From Dyadobacter fermentans (lineage in GTDB: Bacteria; Bacteroidota; Bacteroidia; Cytophagales; Spirosomataceae): 64,000 bases of DNA. Positions within the stretch are counted from its first letter, which is position 1. Every line of letters begins with the position of its first letter. Below, in pieces: positions 58,194-64,000 of the stretch. A program made the position numbers and the translations under genes. The stretch spans positions 1 to 64,000 of the forward strand of contig NZ_JAHXBN010000001.1 in NCBI RefSeq assembly GCF_019924045.1. Reading direction: 5' to 3'. The notes under the pieces were generated by a model that did no database searches, was not told the DNA's origin, and worked only from the letters and a program-made list of their open reading frames with translations.

Positions 58194-60557
58194 TCAGAAT
58201 TTGATGGTTACCGAGCCGGACAACTGGCGAAGCGGTTGCGGCAATCCCCAGTTGGAGAAGGTTGCCTCGTTGCCGAGGTTGTTGCCTTTAAGCGTCACAC
58301 GCCATTTGGGCTGGTCGTAAAACAGGGATGCATTCACCAGTGTGTAACCTGGAATTGTTATGAGGTTGGCAGCCTCGAAAAAGCAGTCGGACACATAGTT
58401 ACCGCCGACGCCGAGACCGAAATTGCGCAATATCTTGCCAGTGAATTTGTAGCTCACCCACAGGTTGACGTAGTCGGTCGGAACTTGCGCCACGTAGTTG
58501 CCTTCGAATGCAGCGGCTTTTACCACTTTGTTATCGTTTTTGGCATAGCCCGCCACGATATTCAGGCCAGCGATCGGGTTTGCCACAATTTCGACTTCAT
58601 AGCCTTTACTTTTCTGCTGGCCGTCCTGAATCGTAAAACTGTTTTCGACGCGGGTAGCATTGTTGATTGCAATATCATAATAGCTGACAGTCCCCGTCAG
58701 TTTGCGGTTAAATGCTTCCGCTTTCAAACCAAACTCCCATTGATTGGCATTCAAAGGCTTGAATGTAGAGGTAGTACCGTCGGGCTGCACTACCGGGGCC
58801 ACATTCTGGAAGCCATTCATGTAATTACCAAAAATCGAAAGCTGCTCCGGCGCAAGCTGATATACGAAACCGAATTTGGGGGAAACGGCGGTTTGTTTGT
58901 AATCGTTGGTCCCTTTGACCCCGTTGGTGATCGTCGCGTTGTTCACGAACCGGTCCACGCGAAGGCTCAGCATTACGATCAGGCGCTCGGTGAGGTTGAC
59001 CACGTCCGAAGCGTAGACGCTGTATGTGCTCAGGCGCGTCTGATTATTAGAATTCGTTTTGGCCGCCATCAGGTCGTTCACCTTTTCGAGGTTAATACCC
59101 GGAACAGGCTTGTTGGTATTCACAACATCATACGTCCCGACGTCGGTGTAGCGTAGCTGGCTTGTGAATGTGTACACATCCACGCCTACGAGCAGGCGGT
59201 TGCGTATGCGCCCGATGTTGAAATTACCGGTGAAGTTTTGTTGCGCATTGATAGAGGTAAAAATGCGTGGCCCGTAGTTGGAAATGTTTCGGTTGAAAGT
59301 CGTATCACTCGTCCAGTTTGGGTAAATCTGATTGCTGTGCTCGATGCGGTTATTCCCGATGGCGATATTCGTCTGGGATGCCCATTTGGAATTCACCGTG
59401 TACCGGGCACCGAGCGCGTAATTGAGTGCGGTAAGGTCCGCATCGATGTTTTCGCCGCCCAGCGAAGTTTTGCTGCTGACTGGAATGTCCTTGAAATTTT
59501 TGTAAGAAGTTTTGTTCAGATTTTGGTAATAGGCTACGGTCGAGCGGTTGGTTGCATTCAATTCAGCATCGAAAGAGAGGGTAAGGCGGTCGTCGACTTT
59601 GTAAAGCAGGCTTGGTGTGGCGGTGTAGCGGCGGTTATGGCCGAAAGTTTGCCAGGTGCCTTCCGAATGCGCGGCAGCATTGACGCGGAGCAACAAGCTC
59701 TTGTCCGCATTGAGTGGTGTGTTCAGATCGGCGGTGAAACGGCTGAGTTCATAACTTCCGGCGGTATACGAAACTTCGCCTTTGAATGTCTCGAAAGGCT
59801 TTTTGGTAACCTGGTTGATCAGACCGCCAAAGCTCACCAGGCTCGATCCGAATAATGTTCCCGAGGGGCCTTTGATCACCTCAACCCGTTCCAGATTGAT
59901 CGGGTCCGATTGGTAAATCTGCACTGCCATGCCATTCCGGATGGTGGTAGTGGCCGAAAAACCCCGGATCGTAGCGCCGGTGCCGCCGGCCGGGTTGTTG
60001 ACAGGCGCCACGCCCGCTACATTCCGTAATGCATCTTTGAAATCGGTCACAACCTGTTCGCTGATCAGGTCTTTGTTGACGGTGCTGTAAACCTGTGGGT
60101 TTTCCAGGTTTTTGAGCGGAAGTCGTGCCACGTAATCCGACTCCTTGTCGGCAAACCGGTTCACATTCCCTTTCACCTGCACTTCTTCCAGTTGATTTAA
60201 ACTCTCTTTGAGACTCACAGCAGGGGCCGTAACCGTTTCGTCGGCCACGATGTCTATGGGTATTTCCACAGCCGCGTAACCCACGAGCTGCACGACGAGT
60301 ATATGACTGCCTTCGGCTACATTCCGGATCATGTAGTCGCCCTGTTCGCCGGTGAGGGAACCTTTGGAGGAGCCTTTAATGGATACGTTGACAAAACCGG
60401 CGGGCTTGCCGTCGGAGGTTTGCACGAGTCCCCGCACATTGCCGCGTCCCTTATCCGGAGTGAGTGCGAGCGCGCATTGAAGCGAAATCAGTAAAGCTAC
60501 GGCGAGATGGGTTACACGCAATAGGGCATTTGCAGAGTGTAAGTATTGATTTTTCAT
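58194..60557 (-). CDS. TonB-dependent siderophore-type receptor
   Basis: A 787-aa receptor. The start at 60557 (MKNQYLHSANALLR) is supported by a promoter box at 60587-60594, inside the longer open frame. After the signal peptide comes a carboxypeptidase-regulatory-like domain (about 38-115; GNVRGLVQTSDGKPAGFVNV), then the plug (NLERVEVIKGPSGTLFGSSL) and barrel ending QLSGSVTIKF. It lacks the STN domain of the receptor at 36949-39672, although the two share many blocks (ENPQVYS, SFGG, NYMNGF). It probably imports a ferric or other metal complex. No sigma/FecR pair is adjacent. Confidence 0.92.
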   Translation of the reverse strand: MKNQYLHSANALLRVTHLAVALLISLQCALALTPDKGRGNVRGLVQTSDGKPAGFVNVSIKGSSKGSLTGEQGDYMIRNVAEGSHILVVQLVGYAAVEIPIDIVADETVTAPAVSLKESLNQLEEVQVKGNVNRFADKESDYVARLPLKNLENPQVYSTVNKDLISEQVVTDFKDALRNVAGVAPVNNPAGGTGATIRGFSATTTIRNGMAVQIYQSDPINLERVEVIKGPSGTLFGSSLVSFGGLINQVTKKPFETFKGEVSYTAGSYELSRFTADLNTPLNADKSLLLRVNAAAHSEGTWQTFGHNRRYTATPSLLYKVDDRLTLSFDAELNATNRSTVAYYQNLNKTSYKNFKDIPVSSKTSLGGENIDADLTALNYALGARYTVNSKWASQTNIAIGNNRIEHSNQIYPNWTSDTTFNRNISNYGPRIFTSINAQQNFTGNFNIGRIRNRLLVGVDVYTFTSQLRYTDVGTYDVVNTNKPVPGINLEKVNDLMAAKTNSNNQTRLSTYSVYASDVVNLTERLIVMLSLRVDRFVNNATITNGVKGTNDYKQTAVSPKFGFVYQLAPEQLSIFGNYMNGFQNVAPVVQPDGTTSTFKPLNANQWEFGLKAEAFNRKLTGTVSYYDIAINNATRVENSFTIQDGQQKSKGYEVEIVANPIAGLNIVAGYAKNDNKVVKAAAFEGNYVAQVPTDYVNLWVSYKFTGKILRNFGLGVGGNYVSDCFFEAANLITIPGYTLVNASLFYDQPKWRVTLKGNNLGNEATFSNWGLPQPLRQLSGSVTIKF

Positions 60558-60586
60558 ATTATTTGTAAATAATCTAAATAAAAATA

Positions 60587-60594
60587 CAAACATA
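60587..60594 (-). promoter_or_regulatory. -7 promoter box of the second receptor gene
   Basis: TATGTTTG on the minus strand matches TAnnTTTG, 30 bp before the ATG at 60557. Confidence 0.6.
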
Positions 60595-60750
60595 ATGTGC
60601 TTTTCGATTTTCGCCAACGAAAGCGGAAAAATTTGCAGGCTGCGGTCTTCGCAAAAAAGAAGCGGCGTGGGAAAAAAATCCGGGCTAGGGCAATAGTCTG
60701 TTATGGAGCTTTGCGAGTATCCTTGTCACATACCAAAACTAACTAACACC

Positions 60751-60945
60751 ATGTCATTCTCCCGGGCTGAAATTTTGATTAACAAGCTTATCAGCAATAA
60801 GATATCCGAGGAGGAACTGGCGGAGTTACTCGCAGGGATTTCCGATGACGAAGGAGGCAAAACTTACTCCGACGCCCTCGAAATTTATTTCAACCGTTTG
60901 TTGAAGGAAAACCGGCCGAACGGTGAGGCCGGGCCGAAGGAATAA
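60751..60945 (+). CDS. small protein resembling a FecR N-terminus
   Basis: A 64-aa protein starting MSFSRAEILINKLISNKISE, chosen at 60751 over the frame's first codon because the earlier 16 residues look non-coding. The helical pattern INKLISNKISEEELAELLAG and FNRLLKENRP resembles the cytoplasmic sigma-binding part of Bacteroidota FecR proteins, but the membrane and FecR domains are missing. It is divergent from the receptor gene and upstream of a SusC gene. It may be a remnant or a free-standing sigma-binding peptide. Confidence 0.45.
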   Translation: MSFSRAEILINKLISNKISEEELAELLAGISDDEGGKTYSDALEIYFNRLLKENRPNGEAGPKE

Positions 60946-61079
60946 CAGCAGATTACAGAATTTACAACTACTCACTCTCCTCTATCAATAGTTTGTTCAG
61001 AAATAAACAAGTCAGATCCTTTTAGAATAGCCCAAACGACACCATCCCTAGTAATGTGAGCAGGATTTCAAAAATTTTT

Positions 61080-61121
61080 CTTCCGTGAGCAACCCTCGCG
61101 GAAGGTGATCCGCTACTCACC
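61080..61121 (+). other. paired hairpins upstream of the SusC gene
   Basis: CTTCCGTGAG (61080-61089) pairs with CTCGCGGAAG (61095-61104) over 10 bp with one G-T wobble, and GGTGA (61104-61108) pairs with TCACC (61117-61121). They lie 125-166 bp before the SusC start in a 300-bp gap with no exact promoter match. Terminator of the small upstream gene is unlikely as no T run follows; a leader structure is possible. Confidence 0.4.
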
Positions 61122-61245
61122 TGATACCATGTTATTAATACCGCTGACACGGATTATATAAGTCTGTCGTGTTTTCTATTTTTTTAACATAAAGCTCTAT
61201 TTCTCAGTATCATGAACAGTGCCCATCACCTTAAACACAAAAACT

Positions 61246-64000
61246 ATGGATCCAAATTTTACTGCTAGCCTGCGAAGGTTGCTCCTGTGCATCTTCGTGG
61301 CCGTTTTGCTCGTCAGTCCGACATTTGCGGCGAGAAATCTCGATAAGACCATCAAGGGAAAAGTTACTTCGAAAATAGATGGCGCGGCGCTGCCCGGCGT
61401 CAGCATTGTGGTGAAGGGGAGCCAGCTTGGTACCTCCTCCGACGCAAGCGGTAATTACTCGATCAATGTCAATGAGGCGTCCAAGCCGGTGCTCGTATTT
61501 TCCTACATCGGGCATGAAACCCAGGAAGTGGTGGTCGGAAACCAGTCGGTGATCGACGTGGTGCTGGTGGAAGGTGTCGAAACGCTCAACGAAACCGTGG
61601 TAACGGCCTTGGGTCTTTCACGCGAAAAACGTTCGCTGGGTTATTCGGTAGCTGAAGTGAATGGCAAGGATATCAGCCGGGTAGCACAAGAAAACGTGCT
61701 GAACTCGCTGGCCGGCCGGGTGCCGGGCGTTACGATCAGCTCCACAGGCGGTACAGGTTCGTCGGTGAGTATGATCATCCGCGGAGCTACGTCGCTCAGC
61801 AGCGACAACCAGCCGCTTTTCGTAGTCGACGGCGTACCCATTGCCAATACTTTGAACAATGTAAGCCAGGTTGGTAACGACAACCGGGTTGACTACGGTA
61901 ACGCCATTTCAAGTCTTAACCCTGACGATATCGAGAACGTATCGATACTGAAAGGCCCGAACGCAGCCGCACTCTATGGTTCGCGTGCAGGTCGCGGGGT
62001 GGTGCTGATTACAACCAAGAACGGCAGCAAATCGAAAAAAATGACGGTTTCTGTTAACTCCAATACCGTTTTTGACAAGCCCTACAAATACCTGAACATG
62101 CACCACAAGTTTGCAACGGGTATTCTGCCTTTCACGCCCGACAACAACCCGTACCCAGGCGGCGTGCTGATGATCGACGAGGGCTCTGCCGGTGGGGTAG
62201 GTCCGGAGCTCGACAAGGGCTATAAGGCAATTCAATGGAACAGCCCGAAAGATGCCAATGGCAATCCGATCCCGACAGAACTCGTTTCGCACCCGGATAA
62301 TGTGAAGAACTTCGTGCGCACAGGTATTACCACTACCAACGGTGTCGCCATCTCAAACAGCAATGATTTGGTCTCTTACCGGTTGTCATACTCCAATATG
62401 ACCAACCGCGGTATTATCCCTAATTCGGACCTGTTCCGCAATTCATTGAATATCAATTCGTCGGTGAAGCTAGCCAAAAAGCTGACGCTCAGCACGAACG
62501 TCGATATCAGCCGCAACAATTCCAACAACCGCCCGGCGACTAACCGCGGTACCAATCCGCTGCAATGGGCATATGCTGTCTCCCCGCACATCGATATCCG
62601 CGACCTGCGCAACTACTGGGTGCCGGGGCAGGAAGGCTTGCAGCAACTGTCGCAAGGCCCGGGCGATTATAATAACCCGTGGTTCCTGGCTTACGAGGTC
62701 AACAACAGCTTTGTCCGTGACCGTGTTTTCGGGAACGTCAAGGCCGACTGGCAGATCACACCGCATTTGAGCCTGATGGGCCGCTACGCGCTCGATACCT
62801 ATCGCGAGCAGCGTGAGACGAAAATAGGGAATAGCTACACCAACGACAGCCGCGGAGGTTACGGGGTGATCAACCTGTCGAGGTTCGAGCGCAACGCCGA
62901 CTTCCTCCTGAGCTACAAACGCGATATCAACAATTTCAGCTTCTCGGTGTCGGGTGGTGGTAATACGCGTTACCAGAAAAACATGGACCTGAGCACAGCG
63001 AGCGGCAACGGAACAGGGTTGGTTATCCCGGGACTTTACACTTTGTCGAACATTGCGCCGCAAAACCTCAGATATTCGAGCTACCTATCGGAAAGAGCTG
63101 TTTTCAGTGCCTACGGGTTGGCTAACATTGGTTTCAAAGACATGGTCTACCTCGATCTGACCGCACGTAACGACTGGTCGAGTACTCTGCCGAAGGCTAA
63201 CCGTTCGTACTTCTATCCGTCAGCTTCATTAAGCGTGCTGCTGAATGAGGTGCTCCGTATGCCTAATCAGATCAGCTTGTTCAAAGCCAGAGGAAGCTGG
63301 GCACAGGTGGGTAACGATACCCAGCCTTATAATTTGCTGGCTACATTGGGTAACTCGGGAGCCTGGGACGGCATTACACGTTTGTCGAAATCGGGATCGA
63401 TATTGCTTCCCGACCTCAAACCTGAGATCGCGACTTCGTATGAATACGGTCTTGACCTGAATCTCTACCATAACCGCGTCCGTCTGACCGCCACCTATTA
63501 CCAGGTGGAGAACCGCAACCAGATTATCCCTACCAAGCTTCCGGGATCCAGCGGTTATAGTTCCAAAAACATTAATGCGGGTTTGCTCGTGAGCAAAGGA
63601 CTTGAATTTACATTGGGAGGCACACCGATCGACAAAAATGGCTGGCGCTGGGATATCAATGCCAACTGGTCGAGAAACCGCACGACGATCAAGTCGCTAT
63701 CGGATGGTCTTGAATTCTACACACTCTGGACCGATGCAAAAGGTGGCGCGTGGACATACGTAGGCGAGCAGATCGGGGATATTTACGATGCCGAACTCGT
63801 CACCGTAAAAGATAAAAGCTCGCCTTATTATGGCTATCCTATTCTGGATGAAAACGGCTCCTGGCAGTCGATTTCCGCTTCTAAAACCAGAAACAAGATC
63901 GGTAATTTCAATCCGGACTTCTTGTTGGGTTTGCAAACGTCCCTGTCTTATAAAGGCTTCACGCTGAATATGTCGTTCGACTGGCGTCAGGGCGGTAATT
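61246..64000 (+). CDS. SusC/RagA-family TonB-linked outer-membrane protein, 5' part
   Basis: An open frame from ATG 61246 runs to the window edge (918 codons seen), so the 3' end is missing. The protein has a signal peptide (LLLCIFVAVLLVSPTFAA), a carboxypeptidase-regulatory-like domain (about 35-110; IKGKVTSKIDGAALPGVSIV), then the family plug (LNSLAGRVPGVTISSTGGTG, LFVVDGVPIANTL, VSILKGPNAAALYGSRAGRG) and the barrel. The barrel shows SusC features such as LTARNDWSSTLPKANRSYFY. SusC proteins import oligosaccharides or peptides with a SusD lipoprotein, which would be expected just past the window end. Substrate cannot be told. Confidence 0.93.
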   Translation, partial: MDPNFTASLRRLLLCIFVAVLLVSPTFAARNLDKTIKGKVTSKIDGAALPGVSIVVKGSQLGTSSDASGNYSINVNEASKPVLVFSYIGHETQEVVVGNQSVIDVVLVEGVETLNETVVTALGLSREKRSLGYSVAEVNGKDISRVAQENVLNSLAGRVPGVTISSTGGTGSSVSMIIRGATSLSSDNQPLFVVDGVPIANTLNNVSQVGNDNRVDYGNAISSLNPDDIENVSILKGPNAAALYGSRAGRGVVLITTKNGSKSKKMTVSVNSNTVFDKPYKYLNMHHKFATGILPFTPDNNPYPGGVLMIDEGSAGGVGPELDKGYKAIQWNSPKDANGNPIPTELVSHPDNVKNFVRTGITTTNGVAISNSNDLVSYRLSYSNMTNRGIIPNSDLFRNSLNINSSVKLAKKLTLSTNVDISRNNSNNRPATNRGTNPLQWAYAVSPHIDIRDLRNYWVPGQEGLQQLSQGPGDYNNPWFLAYEVNNSFVRDRVFGNVKADWQITPHLSLMGRYALDTYREQRETKIGNSYTNDSRGGYGVINLSRFERNADFLLSYKRDINNFSFSVSGGGNTRYQKNMDLSTASGNGTGLVIPGLYTLSNIAPQNLRYSSYLSERAVFSAYGLANIGFKDMVYLDLTARNDWSSTLPKANRSYFYPSASLSVLLNEVLRMPNQISLFKARGSWAQVGNDTQPYNLLATLGNSGAWDGITRLSKSGSILLPDLKPEIATSYEYGLDLNLYHNRVRLTATYYQVENRNQIIPTKLPGSSGYSSKNINAGLLVSKGLEFTLGGTPIDKNGWRWDINANWSRNRTTIKSLSDGLEFYTLWTDAKGGAWTYVGEQIGDIYDAELVTVKDKSSPYYGYPILDENGSWQSISASKTRNKIGNFNPDFLLGLQTSLSYKGFTLNMSFDWRQGGN

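Noticed and set aside
60558..60617. N-terminal extension of the second TonB receptor
   Set aside because: A promoter box at 60587-60594 lies inside it, and the signal peptide starts at 60557.
61909..63063. Several minus-strand frames of 78-197 codons within the last 2 kb
   Set aside because: They are antisense to the SusC plug and barrel, which is a continuous plus-strand frame from 61246 to the window edge.
1..64000. tRNA genes, insertion sequences, integrases or prophage genes
   Set aside because: I saw no cloverleaf-like sequence in the intergenic gaps and no transposase, integrase or phage structural gene among the coding frames.

Overview
The window reads as chromosomal DNA of a Bacteroidota bacterium, most likely a Cytophagales/Spirosomaceae member of the Dyadobacter type (inferred from gene content; no 16S is present). 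The signs are a SusC/RagA receptor, a FecI-FecR-TonB receptor operon, a type IX secretion (T9SS) sorting domain, a serine palmitoyltransferase for sphingolipids, Hc1 and DUF4286 proteins, and repeated Bacteroidota-type -7 boxes (TAnnTTTG) a short distance before start codons. The window opens in the 3' end of a 5S rRNA and closes inside a SusC-like gene.

Layout. 1-6 kb: the rRNA operon end, then an amino-sugar locus (LacI regulator divergent from GH109, NagB-like deaminase, NagX-like membrane acyltransferase, Tat-exported hydrolase). 6-19 kb: housekeeping genes on both strands (ispD, queA, accC, serine palmitoyltransferase, Hc1, MaoC, hpf, DUF4286, a 4-TM protein, cysM, two alpha/beta hydrolases, fadD, GNAT). 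19-23 kb: an unrecognised operon of a secreted nuclease, a Pro-rich protein and two large coiled-coil membrane proteins. 23-27 kb: a SorAB-like sulfite dehydrogenase pair, two ferritin-like exported proteins and a long leader with a candidate small RNA. 27-32 kb: a sigma-54 response regulator and a hybrid histidine kinase overlapping tail to tail. 32-37 kb: cytochrome-c/beta-propeller and DUF1080 (3-keto-disaccharide hydrolase-like) proteins. 37-41 kb: ECF sigma, anti-sigma FecR and an STN-containing TonB receptor, with a receptor-gene remnant and a REP-like inverted pair downstream. 41-49 kb: an 11-mer-repeat LEA-like protein, a GT35 phosphorylase homologue lacking the PLP lysine, a Uma2-type nuclease, an RmlD-like reductase, cyclophilin, lipoprotein and Omp85-like protein. 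49-58 kb: a T9SS-tagged YD-repeat protein, an RHS protein with a variable C-terminal domain, a 4-bp-overlapping small membrane protein and an orphan envelope protein. 58-64 kb: a second TonB receptor, a 64-aa FecR-N-terminus-like ORF and the truncated SusC gene.

The best candidate for an undescribed system is the RHS locus (49.4-56.8 kb): two large YD-type proteins, only one with a T9SS signal, a C-terminal domain with a Cys...His-His arrangement suggesting a papain-like toxin, and a translationally coupled membrane protein as probable immunity factor. The nuclease/coiled-coil operon (18.6-23.2 kb) and the lysine-less GT35 protein are the next most interesting. Many intergenic regions carry palindromic repeats. 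All functional statements rest on motif recognition by eye; no database searches were run.
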